A stretch of DNA of 64,000 bases. Source: Bog-473 sp963744935. GTDB lineage: Bacteria > Actinomycetota > Acidimicrobiia > Acidimicrobiales > RAAP-2. The stretch spans positions 310,001-374,000 of the forward strand of contig CAVUVM010000001.1 of assembly GCA_963744935.1 (NCBI GenBank), in the 5' to 3' direction. The notes beneath the pieces were generated by a model. That model searched no databases, was not told the DNA's origin, and saw only the letters and a program-made list of their open reading frames with translations. A program made the position numbers and the translations under genes. This document shows, one piece after another, positions 52,630-62,534 of the stretch; positions within the stretch are counted from its first letter, which is position 1, and every line of letters begins with the position of its first letter.

Positions 52630-53687
52630 GCGGGTTGGACGCCCTCCCCGGCCAGCCGCCCGGGGTCCCCTGGCCGACCGAGGCCTGGCCCGAGGGCCCA
52701 CTACCCGCCGGTGTCGAGGTGCGCCCCCTGCTCGACGAGGTGTTCGACGACGATGGCCCGCTGGCCACGACCTATGCCGTGCTGGTGGTGCACCGCGGCC
52801 GGGTCGTGGCCGAGCGCTACCACGGCGCGCTCGAGCACTTCGACCGCCCCCCCACGCCGGTGACGGCGGCGACGCCCTTGCTCAGCTGGTCGATGGCCAA
52901 GTCGGTGCTGCACGCGGTGGTCGGCCTCCTCGTCGGCGCCGGACGCCTCGACCTCGACGCGCCGGCCGCGGTGCCCGAATGGGCCGGTCGAGATGACCAG
53001 CGTCATGCCATCACGCTGCGCCAGCTGCTGGCCATGCGCGACGGCCTCGACTTCGTGGAGAGCTACGACGACGACCGCGTGTCCGACGTGATCGAGATGC
53101 TCTTCGGGGAGGGCCAGCCCGACATGGCGCACTTCGCGGCCGACCGCCCCCTCGCCGCGCCACCGGGGACCCGGTTCTCCTACTCGTCGGGCACATCGAA
53201 CATCATCTCGGGCATCGTCGCCCGCACCATCGGGCCCGGCGAGGCCTACGCCCGCTTCTTGCACAGCCGTCTGTTCGGACCCATCGGCATGACCAGTGCC
53301 GAGCCCGAGTTCGACGAGGCGGGCACATGGGTCGGCTCGTCCTATCTGCGCGCAACGGCACGCGACTTCGCGCTCTTCGGGCTGCTCTACCTGCGCGACG
53401 GGTCGTGGGAGGGCACCCGCCTGCTGCCGGCGGGCTGGGTGGACTACGCCAGGACGTGGGTCTCGGTGGATCCCGAGGACCTCAGTCCGTACGGTGCGCA
53501 CTGGTGGGGTGTGGCGGGCGACACCCGCGGCACGTTTCGCGCCGCTGGCTACGAGGGCCAGTCGATCACCATCTGCCCCACGCTGGACCTGATCGTGGTG
53601 CGCCTGGGCAAGACCCCGCTCGAACGCCAGCCCCTGCTCGGTCCTTGGCGCGCCGCCATGGTCGAGTCCTTCGCGGCCGCGGGCTGA
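52626..53687 (+). CDS. Beta-lactamase-family serine hydrolase
   Basis: 353 residues, GTG start overlapping the epoxide hydrolase stop (GTGA). Class C-like motifs: SMAK in LLSWSMAKSVLHAV and YSSGTSN. The third motif, usually HxG, reads YEG in AAGYEGQS. No signal peptide, so a cytoplasmic esterase, amidase or 6-aminohexanoate-oligomer hydrolase-like enzyme is more likely than a beta-lactamase. The ORF upstream in frame lies within the hydrolase gene and is rejected. Confidence 0.87.
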   Translation: MSGLDALPGQPPGVPWPTEAWPEGPLPAGVEVRPLLDEVFDDDGPLATTYAVLVVHRGRVVAERYHGALEHFDRPPTPVTAATPLLSWSMAKSVLHAVVGLLVGAGRLDLDAPAAVPEWAGRDDQRHAITLRQLLAMRDGLDFVESYDDDRVSDVIEMLFGEGQPDMAHFAADRPLAAPPGTRFSYSSGTSNIISGIVARTIGPGEAYARFLHSRLFGPIGMTSAEPEFDEAGTWVGSSYLRATARDFALFGLLYLRDGSWEGTRLLPAGWVDYARTWVSVDPEDLSPYGAHWWGVAGDTRGTFRAAGYEGQSITICPTLDLIVVRLGKTPLERQPLLGPWRAAMVESFAAAG

Positions 53688-53718
53688 CGCCGAACCCGCG
53701 GGCTGACGCCGCGCCGTC

Positions 53719-54165
53719 TCAGGCCGGGCTGGCCACGAAGACGGGGATCTGGCGGTCCGTGTTCTCCTGGTACTCGCGATAGGGCGGGTACGCGGCCACG
53801 GCACGCTCCCACCACTGCGCCCTCTCGTCGCCACTCACCTCGCGCACGGTCACGGCGAAGGGCTGGGGCCCGTCTTGAATGGTGATCTGGTCGGGGTGCG
53901 CGACGAGGTTGTAGTACCACTCGGGGTTCTCGGGCGCTCCACCCTTCGACGCGACGAGCGCGTACTCGCCGCCGTGTTCGACCCGCATCAGGGGGTTCTT
54001 GCGCACCTTCCCGCTCTTGGCGCCCCGGGAGGCGACGATGATGACGGGCATCCCGGTGTCGAGCAGCGTGTTGGCCCGCTGCCCGTCCGAGGCCTCGTAC
54101 TCGGCCACCTGGTCGCGGACCCACGCGGAGGGGCTGGGTTCGTAGTCACCTTGCAGTGTGGTCAT
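53719..54165 (-). CDS. Deazaflavin (F420)-dependent nitroreductase-family protein
   Basis: 148 residues of the DDN/FDOR type: PVIIVASRGAKSGKVRKNPLMRVEHGGEYALVASKGGAPENPEWYYNLVAHPDQITIQ is the canonical core of split-barrel F420H2-dependent quinone reductases. Points to F420 use and thus to actinobacteria. Single gene, divergent from the cyclase-family gene at 54202 with a 36-nt gap. Confidence 0.9.
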   Translation of the reverse strand: MTTLQGDYEPSPSAWVRDQVAEYEASDGQRANTLLDTGMPVIIVASRGAKSGKVRKNPLMRVEHGGEYALVASKGGAPENPEWYYNLVAHPDQITIQDGPQPFAVTVREVSGDERAQWWERAVAAYPPYREYQENTDRQIPVFVASPA

Positions 54166-54201
54166 GGGACGACACTACGCGTGTCGGGCTACTGTCCGGC
54201 C

Positions 54202-55110
54202 GTGCCCCGCGCCCCCATGGCCACCGCGGACGTCCTCGCTCTGCACACCTCACTCTCCAACTGGGGTCGCTGGGGCGACGACGACCAGCTGGGCGCGCTG
54301 CACCTCATCACGCCCGAGGTGACCGCGGCCGGCGCCGCCACCGTGCGCTCGGGCCGCACCGTGTCGTGCGCGCGGGCCTTGAACACGCAGGCGGCGGCGG
54401 ACAACCCCGCCCCGGTCGCCCACCACATGATCGGAACGGTCACCGAGGGCTGGGGTGCCGACTACCTCGCCGTCGCGCCGCACGGCTTCGCGACCAGCCA
54501 CATCGACGCGCTGTGCCACGTCATGCACGAGGGCCGGCTCTTCAACGGCTACCCGGCCGAGACGGTGACCGCCCACGGCGCCACCCGGCTCGGCATCCAC
54601 CACCTCAACGGCGGCGTGGTGACCCGCGGCGTGTTGCTCGACATCCCCCCGCTGCGCGGGGTCGACGCGCTCGAGCCCGGCGACCCGGTGTTCCCCGAGG
54701 ACCTCGAGGCCGCCGAGACACGGGCGGGGGTGCGGGTGCGCCCGGGCGACGCGCTGCTCGTGCGCACCGGGCGCTGGCGCTGGCGCGACGAACACGGGCC
54801 CTGGGATCTCGGCAGCCTTTCCGCCGGCCTGGACGCCTCGTGCCTGCCCTGGCTGCGCGAGCGCGACGTGGCGGCACTCGGCAGCGACGGGGTCTCCGAC
54901 GTCCTGCCCTCGCGGGTCGACGGCGTGGTGATGCCCATCCACACCGTCGCGATCGTCGCCATGGGCGTCCACCTGTTGGACAACCTGGATCTCGACGCGC
55001 TGGCCGACGCCTGCGCGGCCGAGGAGCGCTCGGAGTTCCTCTTCACGGTGGCGCCGCTCGTCCTGCGCCGCGGCACTGCCTCGCCGGTGAACCCGATCGC
55101 CGTCTTCTAG
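54202..55110 (+). CDS. Cyclase-family (kynurenine formamidase-like) hydrolase
   Basis: 302 residues from GTG 54202; ATG 54217 is an alternative start. Metal-binding text of the cyclase family: APHGFATSHIDALCHV (usually HxGTHxD), later PGDALLVRTGRW and SDGVSDVLPS, then MPIHTVAIVAMGVHLLDNLDLDALADAC. Such zinc or manganese hydrolases act on formamides or cyclic amides and lactones. The 155 nt after it (55111-55265) hold no gene I can support. Confidence 0.88.
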   Translation: MPRAPMATADVLALHTSLSNWGRWGDDDQLGALHLITPEVTAAGAATVRSGRTVSCARALNTQAAADNPAPVAHHMIGTVTEGWGADYLAVAPHGFATSHIDALCHVMHEGRLFNGYPAETVTAHGATRLGIHHLNGGVVTRGVLLDIPPLRGVDALEPGDPVFPEDLEAAETRAGVRVRPGDALLVRTGRWRWRDEHGPWDLGSLSAGLDASCLPWLRERDVAALGSDGVSDVLPSRVDGVVMPIHTVAIVAMGVHLLDNLDLDALADACAAEERSEFLFTVAPLVLRRGTASPVNPIAVF

Positions 55111-55265
55111 GTCACGGCACAACACGCCGGCCCCGTCGCATCGCTGCGCTCGGGCCCCCCGCCGGCGCCACCTCCCTCGGTCGGAGTGAATCTATGGGGG
55201 TTGCAGTCCGACCGCAAGGGCTTCTCGATCCGGTTCCCGCTCCCGAAGCCGCGGCGGGTACGGGC

Positions 55266-55826
55266 TTAGGCGCCCTCGTAGGGAAACCCGAGGTCGGGCG
55301 CGGTCAGGAGGGCCTGAAACGGAATTCCCTCCTCCGCTGCCATCGCCTCCACCGTGCCCCCACGGTCGACCACGGCGACGAGGAGCACGACCTCGGCCCC
55401 GGCCTCACGCACCGCATGGGCGGCCTCGAGGAGCGACGTGCCGCGGGTGACCGTGTCCTCGGCCACCACAACCTTGTCCCCGGGGTCGAGCGCACCGGCG
55501 ATGCGCCCGCCCGCACCGTGGTCCTTGGCTTCCTTGCGCACGCTGAAGGCCTTGAGCGGGCGTCCGCGCGTGGCCGCGACGCCGGCGGTGACGAAGGACA
55601 CCGGGTCCGCGCCCATGGTCAGCCCGCCGATGGCGGTCGCCTCCGGCGGCACCACCGAGAGCACCGCGTCGGCCACGAGCACCATGGCCTCGGGCCGGCA
55701 CACCGTCTGCTTGGAGTCGATGAACCAGGTGCTGGTGCGGCCGGACTTGAGAGTGAATTGGCCCCGCTTGACCGAATGGGCGAGCAGGTGCTCGCGCAGC
55801 TCGGGGTGGCGCCCCGCTCCGCTCAC
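55266..55826 (-). CDS. pyrE: Orotate phosphoribosyltransferase
   Basis: 186 residues. Makes OMP from orotate and PRPP in pyrimidine synthesis. KRGQFTLKSGRTSTWFIDSKQT and IGGLTMGADPVSF are PyrE hallmarks, and VVVAEDTVTRGTSLLEA is the PRPP loop. The start GTG 55826 overlaps the purM stop (GTGA), which explains why an unbroken frame appears to join the two when purM is read with its frameshift. Last gene of the - nucleotide operon. Confidence 0.92.
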   Translation of the reverse strand: MSGAGRHPELREHLLAHSVKRGQFTLKSGRTSTWFIDSKQTVCRPEAMVLVADAVLSVVPPEATAIGGLTMGADPVSFVTAGVAATRGRPLKAFSVRKEAKDHGAGGRIAGALDPGDKVVVAEDTVTRGTSLLEAAHAVREAGAEVVLLVAVVDRGGTVEAMAAEEGIPFQALLTAPDLGFPYEGA

Positions 55827-56843
55827 GCGAAGCGCACGCCGGTGACGCCGGCTGCGATCTCTCCGATCGCGCGGGCGGGCTGCCCCGCCCTCTCGAGCAC
55901 GTCGAGCGCACCGGCGGCTGCCGTCGCGTCCACGACGAGCACCATACCGATGCCACGGTTGAAGACACGGTCCATCTCGTCCTCGGCCACCGAGCCCAGG
56001 CGCTGGATCTCGGCGAACACCTCGGGCTCCTCCCAGGCGGCGCGCGCGAGCACGGCGTCGGTGCCCTCGGGCAGCGCGGCGAGGCAGGTTCCCGACGATC
56101 CCTCCGCCGGTGATGTGCGCACAGGCGTGCAGCCCGTCGCCCAGCGCAGCGCGCACGGCCAGCACCGCGGGCGCATAGATCACCGACGGGCGCAGCAGCT
56201 CGTCGGCCACGCTGTGGTCGGCCCCCGCCCAAGCGGGATCGCCGAGGTCGAGGCCGGCGCGCTCCAAGAGGACGTAGCGGGCGAGCGTGTACCCGTTGGA
56301 GCGCAGGCCGGGTGAGAGCAGGCCCACGACGGCGTCGCCCGGCCGCACCCGGTCGGGCCCGAGCTGGGTCCCGTCCTCGACGACACCAACGGCGAAGCCG
56401 GCCAGGTCGAGCTCGTCGCTCGCCATGACGCGTGCGTGCTCGGCCGTCTCGCCCCCGATCAGCGCGCAGCCGGCCTGGCGGCAACCCTCGGCCACGCCCG
56501 CCACCACGGTGGCGATGCGGTCGGGGTCGACCTTTCCCGTCGCGATGTAGTCGAGCATGAACAGGGGTTCGGCACCGGCGCAGACGAGGTCGTCGACGCA
56601 CATGGCCACCAGGTCGATGCCCACGGTCTCGTAGCGACCGGTGGCCCGGGCCACCTCGAGCTTGGTGCCGACCCCGTCGGTCGACGCGACGAGGACCGGG
56701 CGGGCGTAGCGCTCGGTGTCGAGGGCGAACTGCGCACCGAAGTCGCCGATGCCGCCGACCAGCGCACGCAGACGGTCGACCGCGGCGTCGCCCGCTGCAA
56801 TGTCCACACCGGCGCCGGCGTAGGTGGCGCCGCCCTGGCCCAC
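55823..56843 (-). CDS. purM: Phosphoribosylformylglycinamidine cyclo-ligase, frameshifted as read
   Basis: ATP-dependent step 5 of purine synthesis (AIR formation). The N-terminal frame from 56843 has GGIGDFGAQFALD, STDGVGTKLEVA, MLDYIATGKVDP, GGETAEHARVM and AHITGGGIVGNLPR. The remaining part, ALPEGTDAVLARAAWEEPEVFAEIQRLG and GIGMVLVVDATAAAGAL to the stop at 55823, is in another frame. One extra base in the CGCCGCGC-type run near 56073-56082 accounts for it. Since purM is normally needed for growth and the rest of both parts is conserved, a base-call error is the likelier cause. Confidence 0.9.
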
Positions 56844-56846
56844 CGC

Positions 56847-58304
56847 TCAGACTCCGGGGAGGGCGCCCTGGTGCGCCGCGGCGGCGGCCGGCTCGGGCCG
56901 GCCCAGCTCGACGGGCGTCGTGGTGACCGCGGGGACGGGTGTGGGGTAGTCGCCCGTGAAGCAGGCGTCGCAGAACCCGCCGTCTGCGTCGATCGCTTCC
57001 TTCAGGTTCGCGATGCTGATGTACGCCAGCGAGTCGGCCCCCAAGAGGCGCGCCATCTCGTCGACGGAGTGGTGCGTGGCGAGGAGCTCCTCGTGCGAGG
57101 GGGTGTCGATCCCGTAGAAGCACGGCCAGCGCCACGGCGGCGATGAGATGCGCAGGTGTACCTCCGCCGCGCCCGCCTCGCGCAGCATGCGGATCACCGA
57201 ACGCTGCGTCGTGCCGCGCACGATGGAGTCGTCCACGACCACGAGCCGCTTGCCCGCGATGGCGTCGCTCAGTGGATTCAGCTTCCGCCGCACGGCGTCC
57301 GCGCGCTCCTGCTGGCCGGGCGCGATGAACGAACGCCCGATGTAACGGTTCTTCACCAGTCCCTGCCCGTAGGGAATGCCGCTCGCCCACGCGAAGCCCT
57401 CGGCGGCGGGGACGCCGGACTCGGGCACTCCCATCACCATGTCGGCCTGTGCGGGCGCTTGGAGCGCGAGCAGCTCGCCCATGCGACAGCGCGTCTCGTG
57501 CACCTCGCGGCCATAGAGGCGGCTGTCGGGTCGCGCGATGTAGGCGAACTCGAAGATGCACAGCCGGGGCTCGACGTCGCGTAGCCACGGGATCTCGAGA
57601 CTCTGCGGCCCGTTGGCATCGATCACGACCAGCTCGCCCGGTGCGACCTCGCGCACGAAGGAGGCGCCGATGACGCTCAACGCGGGCGTCTCGGACGCGA
57701 GCACCCAGCCTTCGGGCGCGTCCGCAGGTCCGATCCGGCCCAGGCACAGCGGGCGGAAGCCGAAGGGGTCGCGCACCCCGAAGAGACGCTCGGAGCTCAT
57801 GAGGACGAAGGAGAAGGCGCCCTCGAGGATGGGGAGCACGGCCTGGAGCGCCGTCGCAAGGTCCTCGGTCTCGGGGAACGAGTGGGCCAGCAACTCGGCC
57901 ACCACGTCGCTGTCGGTGGCGACGGAGCCGGGCAGCATGCCGGCCTTCTCGGCCAAGGCGGCGGTGTTGGTCAGGTTGCCGTTGTGCCCGAGCGCGAAGC
58001 CGGCGCGCCCAACGGGCCGGTAGACGGGTTGGGCGCCGGACCAGTCCGAGGCGCCGTGGGTCGAGTACCGCGTGTGGCCGATGGCGAGATGACCGTCGAG
58101 GCCCGAGAGGGTGCGCTCGTCGAACACGGTCGCCACCAGGCCCATGTCCTTCACGACGGTGACGGTGTTGCCGTCGCTCACCGCCATGCCGGCGGACTCC
58201 TGGCCCCGGTGCTGCAGGGCGAAGAGCCCGTCAAAAGTCAGGTTGGCCACCCGCAACCCGGGCGCGTAGACCCCGAAGACACCGCACGCTTCCTTCACGC
58301 CCAT
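56847..58304 (-). CDS. purF: Amidophosphoribosyltransferase
   Basis: 485 residues. First committed step of purine synthesis (PRPP plus glutamine). The N-terminal propeptide MGVKEA precedes the nucleophile Cys7 in CGVFGVY. RGQESAGMA and TRYSTHG belong to the glutaminase domain, VVVDDSIVRGTT is the PRPP loop, and Cys residues in RWPCFYGIDTPS and GGFCDACFTGDYP are placed like the 4Fe-4S ligands of the Bacillus-type enzyme. Follows purL by 34 nt and precedes purM by 3 nt. Confidence 0.95.
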   Translation of the reverse strand: MGVKEACGVFGVYAPGLRVANLTFDGLFALQHRGQESAGMAVSDGNTVTVVKDMGLVATVFDERTLSGLDGHLAIGHTRYSTHGASDWSGAQPVYRPVGRAGFALGHNGNLTNTAALAEKAGMLPGSVATDSDVVAELLAHSFPETEDLATALQAVLPILEGAFSFVLMSSERLFGVRDPFGFRPLCLGRIGPADAPEGWVLASETPALSVIGASFVREVAPGELVVIDANGPQSLEIPWLRDVEPRLCIFEFAYIARPDSRLYGREVHETRCRMGELLALQAPAQADMVMGVPESGVPAAEGFAWASGIPYGQGLVKNRYIGRSFIAPGQQERADAVRRKLNPLSDAIAGKRLVVVDDSIVRGTTQRSVIRMLREAGAAEVHLRISSPPWRWPCFYGIDTPSHEELLATHHSVDEMARLLGADSLAYISIANLKEAIDADGGFCDACFTGDYPTPVPAVTTTPVELGRPEPAAAAAHQGALPGV

Positions 58305-58338
58305 CACCCGGCCTTCATTGTCGCACAGGCCGCTGACA

Positions 58339-60717
58339 TCACGGGTCGCCCAGGGCAAACCCCAGGTTGCCCTCATTGGCCGCACGCACCGTCGCCACCG
58401 GGAGGTCGACGAGGTTCCCGAGGCGCACCCGGTCTCCGCCGGCGCGCCCGAGGACCGTTGCGAGGACGCCGGTCTCGGCGGCACGGGCGCCCAGCGCGTC
58501 GGGGTCGGCGGTGGCGATGACGATGCGCGACGGCAGCTCGCTGAACAGCTCGGCCGGATCGTCGAGGTCGAGCGCGCAGCCGATACCCGCCTCGGCCGCC
58601 ATCTCGGCCAGGGCGATACCGAGGCCGCCGCCGGAGACGTCGTGGACGGCGTGCACCAATGCGTCGTCGCCCGTGGCGCCCGTCGCGGTGGCTACGGCCA
58701 CCTGCGCAGCGACAAGCCCGGCCACGAACGCGCAGAGCGATGCGTGGGCATCGAAGTCCACGGCGGGGATGCGGCCGGCACCACCACGGTGGCCGCGCCG
58801 CTCGGTGGCCCAGCGCGTGCCCCAGAGCGGGAACGCACTCCCCGGCCCAGCGCCGGGAGCGGACGCGGCGCGGACACCGAGCAGCACCACCGTGTCGCCT
58901 TCGCGCCAGCCGAGGCCCGGCGGGCGCGCCTGCACCGCGTCGACGAGACCGAGGACGCCGAGCACGGGCGTGGGGTCGATGTCGGCCCCGCCGCTCTCGT
59001 TGTAGAGGCTCACGTTGCCGCCGATCACCGGCAGTGACAGGGCGCGGCAGGCCTCGGCCATGCCGTCGATGCACTCGGAGAGCTGCCACATCACCTCGGG
59101 GTGCTCGGGGTTCCCGAAGTTGAGGCAGTTCACGACGGCGACCGGCGTGGCGCCCACGCAGGCCAGGTTGGCCACGCCCTCGGCCAGGACCAGCGCGGTG
59201 CCGGCGCGCGGATCGAGGGCGCAGGCGCGCGGGTTGGAGTCGGTGCTGAGGGCGACCCCGCGCGAGGACGGGGGCAGGCCCGGACCGGCCAGCCGCAACA
59301 ACGCGGCGTCGGAGCCCGGCCCGGCCACGGTGTTCAAGAACAACTGGTGGTCGTACTGGCGGTAGACCCAGCGCGGCGAACGCATCAGCGCGAGCAGGTC
59401 GGCCGCGCACTCGGCCGGCGCGGGCGGTTCGAGCGGCGCGGACTCAGGAGCGGCCGGCGCCAGGCGGGGCCGGTCGTAGAGCGGCGCGTCGTCGGAGAGC
59501 GACGCCGCCGGTACGTCGGCGAGCACCGGCCCGTCTGTGCCGTCGCGGATGCGCAGACGGCCGCCCCCGCCGGGCTCTGGAGCGGTGACGGTGCCCACGA
59601 CCGAGGCGCGCACCTCCCACTTCTCGCAGATGGCCGCCACGGCCGGCCACGATTCGGGGCGCACGATGGCGAGCATGCGCTCCTGGCTCTCGCTCGTCAT
59701 GACCTCCCAGGGCTCCATCCCGTCCTCACGGCGAGGCACGGCGGACACGTCGACGTCCATGCCGACGCCGCCCCGCCCCGCCGTCTCGCTGGTGGCGCAG
59801 GCCAGGCCCGCGCCGCCGAGGTCCTGGATCCCGACGACCAACTTGGTGTCGAGCAATTCGAGGCAGGCCTCAATCAGGCGTTTCTCCTCGAAGGGATCGC
59901 CCACCTGGACGCTGGGCCGCTTGGTGTCGTCAGCCGCGCCCGCGCCATCGCCGCTGAAGCCGGCGGAGGCCAGCACGCTCACCCCGCCGATGCCGTCGCG
60001 CCCGGTGCTCGAGCCGAGGAGCACGGCGAGGTTGCCCGGTCCCGACGCGATGCCCAGCACCAATCGCTCGACCGGCAGCGCGCCCATGCACAACACGTTC
60101 ACGAGCGGGTTCTGCTCGTAGCAGTTGTCGAAGGTGAGCTCACCACCGACGGTAGGTACGCCGACGGAGTTGCCGTACCCCGAGATGCCGCTCACCACGC
60201 CCTCGAGGAGCCAGCGCTGGCGCGCGTCGTCGGGCGGCCCGAAGAAGAGCGGGTCCATCACGGCCAGCGGGCGCGCGCCCATGGTGAAGATGTCGCGCAG
60301 GATGCCGCCGACACCGGTCGCCGCGCCCTGGTGGGGCTCGATCGCGGAGGGATGGTTGTGGCTCTCGATGCGTAGCGCCACCGCGATGCCGTCGCCGGCG
60401 TCGATCACCCCGGCGTTCTCCCCCGGGCCCACCAGCACGCGGGAGCCCTCGGTGGGCAGGCGCCGCAGGTGCAGCCGGGACGACTTGTACGAGCAGTGCT
60501 CGCTCCACATCACCGCGTAGAGCGCCAGCTCGAGGTGGTTGGGCTCGCGCCCGAGGATCTTGCCGACGGCCTCGAACTCGTCGTCGGTCAGGCCGAGCGC
60601 CCGGTGCAGCGGCTCGTCCGGCGACGCCTGCTCCCCCGGCAGCTCCGGCAGCTCCGACGGCTCCGGCGTTTCCGGCGGCGACTGGTCGGGCGGCAGCGCC
60701 CCGGCCGGAGAAGTCAT
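58339..60717 (-). CDS. purL: Phosphoribosylformylglycinamidine synthase subunit PurL
   Basis: 792 residues, the small-type PurL that needs PurQ and PurS. SEHCSYKSSRLHLRRLP, ESHNHPSAIEPHQGAATGVGGILRD, GGAGLACATSE and VNCLNFGNPEHPEVMWQ are family signatures. The N-terminal 40 residues are a Pro/Glu/Ser extension. GGAGGT lies just before ATG 60717. First gene of the block purL-purF-purM-pyrE; purQ is about 3 kb upstream, separated by other genes. Confidence 0.95.
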   Translation of the reverse strand: MTSPAGALPPDQSPPETPEPSELPELPGEQASPDEPLHRALGLTDDEFEAVGKILGREPNHLELALYAVMWSEHCSYKSSRLHLRRLPTEGSRVLVGPGENAGVIDAGDGIAVALRIESHNHPSAIEPHQGAATGVGGILRDIFTMGARPLAVMDPLFFGPPDDARQRWLLEGVVSGISGYGNSVGVPTVGGELTFDNCYEQNPLVNVLCMGALPVERLVLGIASGPGNLAVLLGSSTGRDGIGGVSVLASAGFSGDGAGAADDTKRPSVQVGDPFEEKRLIEACLELLDTKLVVGIQDLGGAGLACATSETAGRGGVGMDVDVSAVPRREDGMEPWEVMTSESQERMLAIVRPESWPAVAAICEKWEVRASVVGTVTAPEPGGGGRLRIRDGTDGPVLADVPAASLSDDAPLYDRPRLAPAAPESAPLEPPAPAECAADLLALMRSPRWVYRQYDHQLFLNTVAGPGSDAALLRLAGPGLPPSSRGVALSTDSNPRACALDPRAGTALVLAEGVANLACVGATPVAVVNCLNFGNPEHPEVMWQLSECIDGMAEACRALSLPVIGGNVSLYNESGGADIDPTPVLGVLGLVDAVQARPPGLGWREGDTVVLLGVRAASAPGAGPGSAFPLWGTRWATERRGHRGGAGRIPAVDFDAHASLCAFVAGLVAAQVAVATATGATGDDALVHAVHDVSGGGLGIALAEMAAEAGIGCALDLDDPAELFSELPSRIVIATADPDALGARAAETGVLATVLGRAGGDRVRLGNLVDLPVATVRAANEGNLGFALGDP

Positions 60718-60781
60718 GATGACCTCCACGATAGGGGCCACGCCGCCACGACCCGGGCGGGCGGGCGCGCGCCGGGCGTCC

Positions 60782-61402
60782 TCAACCGGGACGATCGGCT
60801 CGCAGCACCGCGAGGTCGTGCTCGGACCACACCGCCGCCGCGTCGAAGCCGGCGTCGGCCAGCCAGCGGAGCTGGTCGGCCACCGTCGAGGGGCGGTCGT
60901 GGCCCTCGAGGCCCGGCGTCACCGCGTCGGCCGGATCCACGGGGATGACGACGTCGCCGAGGACGAAGCGCCCGCCGGGCCGTAGGACGCCGGCGATCCG
61001 GGCGAACAGCGCCGCCTTGTCCGGTCCCTCGAGGTGGTGGACGGCCAGTGCCGACACGACCAGGTCGAAGGGGCCGGCGGGCAGCGGGTCGACCAGGTTC
61101 CCCACCTCGAGCTCGACCGGCAGTCCGGCCAGGCGCGCGCGGGCCGCATCGAGCATCCGCTCGTTCTTGTCGACCCCGACCGCGTCCGCACCGGGGTGGC
61201 GGGCCAGCACGGCGGCCACCGTCTCCCCCGTGCCGGTGCCGAGGTCGAGAATCCGGGACACGCCCCGGGAGGCGCCCCGGCCCGCGTCACCGCCAGCGCC
61301 CTCACTGGCGGCGGCGACCGCCTCTTGGAGCCGGGGGTAGGCGGGTATGTCGGTCCGCATGAGCTCGGCGTAAGTGTCCGGGTCGAATTCGTAGGTGCTC
61401 AC
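60782..61402 (-). CDS. Class I SAM-dependent methyltransferase
   Basis: 206 residues. Motif I LDLGTGTGETVAAVL (about residue 50), an acidic residue after strand 2 (VGVDKNERML), FDLVVSALAVHHLEG as motif post-I, and GVLRPGGRFVLGDVV. Acts on a small molecule, not assignable further. On the purL strand, 65 nt upstream of it. Confidence 0.87.
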   Translation of the reverse strand: MSTYEFDPDTYAELMRTDIPAYPRLQEAVAAASEGAGGDAGRGASRGVSRILDLGTGTGETVAAVLARHPGADAVGVDKNERMLDAARARLAGLPVELEVGNLVDPLPAGPFDLVVSALAVHHLEGPDKAALFARIAGVLRPGGRFVLGDVVIPVDPADAVTPGLEGHDRPSTVADQLRWLADAGFDAAAVWSEHDLAVLRADRPG

Positions 61403-61415
61403 ACGTCGTCGCCGC

Positions 61416-61859
61416 TCACCGGGAGAGCAGCGCCTCCTTTCGGGTCCAGGTCCAGTGCAACACGAAGACCGACAGGCCGAGCGTCACCAGATTGATGACG
61501 AGCTCAATCAGCCCGTTCGCGCCCTTGCCCCACACCCCGTGTTGGAGGTCGTAGAGCACGTCCATCGCCAAGAGATACAACCCGGCACCGCCCCCGGCCA
61601 GCAGCCAGAACAGGGCCGCCCGCCGCGCCGTCACGAGGCAGTACGAGGCGGCGACCAGACACAGGGCGAGCCAGCCGTCAGCCAGGGGAAAGGCGTCCTC
61701 GAATTGGGTGTAACCCGGCGTGGTCTCCGACGCCACCAGAGAGCGGTGAGCCAGCCAGGCGATCCAGTAGGCCACGATGAGCAGGGCGGCCACCAGGAGC
61801 ACGGTGGCCATGGTGCGGCGACTCCGTGCATCGAGGGTGGCATCGCTGCCCGCGCGCAT
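61416..61859 (-). CDS. Four-helix membrane protein, unknown function
   Basis: 147 residues from ATG 61859. Four membrane helices (about 18-38, 57-77, 82-102, 115-135) with an LYDLQHGVWGKGANGLIELVINL segment between the third and fourth. No family recognised; a similar size and layout occurs in small DoxX-like or DUF membrane proteins. Upstream in-frame sequence up to 62015 is Arg/His-rich and probably not translated. Ends 14 nt before the methyltransferase start. Confidence 0.7.
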   Translation of the reverse strand: MRAGSDATLDARSRRTMATVLLVAALLIVAYWIAWLAHRSLVASETTPGYTQFEDAFPLADGWLALCLVAASYCLVTARRAALFWLLAGGGAGLYLLAMDVLYDLQHGVWGKGANGLIELVINLVTLGLSVFVLHWTWTRKEALLSR

Positions 61860-62071
61860 CCCAGCAGGGTAACCCCGGTGGCAGCGGTGAAATGACGCCG
61901 GCGGACGCGCACAATGCGCCAGCGTCCTCACAGCGGATTCTCTGGTGGATTCCAGCGGAATTGAACAGAAGGGTGCACGGATTCGGACCGAAATAAAACG
62001 AGCCGCGACTGTCACAAACTCGCGACCGGAATTGAGTTATATGCCCGGCGCGAACGCGACACAATAGGAGC

Positions 62072-62500
62072 ATGCCAACAAAGGGAAAGACTTCGGCTCC
62101 CCGCAAGCCCATGAGCACTGGCCACAAGGCCGCATTGGCCCGTGGGCGTGCCGAGAGTGCAACCGTCCGTCACTATCTCGAGGCGCTCGAGACCTCGAAG
62201 CCCAAGCGCGGGCGCAAACGCACGCCGGCCTCCATCGACAAGCGGCTGGGCACCATCGACTCCCAACTCGCCGCGGCCGACGCGCTCACCCGCCTGCACC
62301 TGCTCCAGGAGCAGAAGGACCTCTTCGACGAGCGCTCACGCGTGGACCAGGTCAAGGACCTCACGGCGCTGGAGAAGCAGTTCGTCAAGGTGGCCAAGGC
62401 CTACGGCGAGCGCAAGGGCATCACCTACTCGACCTGGCGGGCCGCCGGCGTCAGCGCGGCCGTCCTGCAGAAGGCCGAGATCTCCCGGGCGCGGAGCTGA
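62072..62500 (+). CDS. Conserved basic helical protein, unknown function
   Basis: 142 residues, Lys/Arg-rich N-terminus (PKRGRKRTPASIDKRL), then a helical hairpin (TIDSQLAAADALTRLHLLQEQKDL) and ALEKQFVKVAKAYGERKGITYSTWRAAGVSAAVLQKAEI. The end resembles a conserved actinobacterial protein I know only as hypothetical. High charge and the WRAAGVSAAVLQKA hairpin suggest nucleic-acid binding (inference). AGGAG before the ATG. The 210-nt gap before it is clearly AT-richer than its surroundings and probably holds the promoters of both flanking genes. Confidence 0.75.
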   Translation: MPTKGKTSAPRKPMSTGHKAALARGRAESATVRHYLEALETSKPKRGRKRTPASIDKRLGTIDSQLAAADALTRLHLLQEQKDLFDERSRVDQVKDLTALEKQFVKVAKAYGERKGITYSTWRAAGVSAAVLQKAEISRARS

Positions 62501-62534
62501 CGCGGCCGCGGCCGGACGAGCGCCCGAGGAGTTC

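Noticed and set aside
55266..56843. A single purM-pyrE fusion protein
   Set aside because: The join arises only because the purM frameshift falls into the pyrE frame; the middle 100 residues are Arg-rich nonsense, and the proper purM end and pyrE start (GTGA overlap) are visible.
55405..57747. 780-codon - frame over purM and purF
   Set aside because: Out of frame with both; Arg-rich text typical of GC-rich shadow frames.
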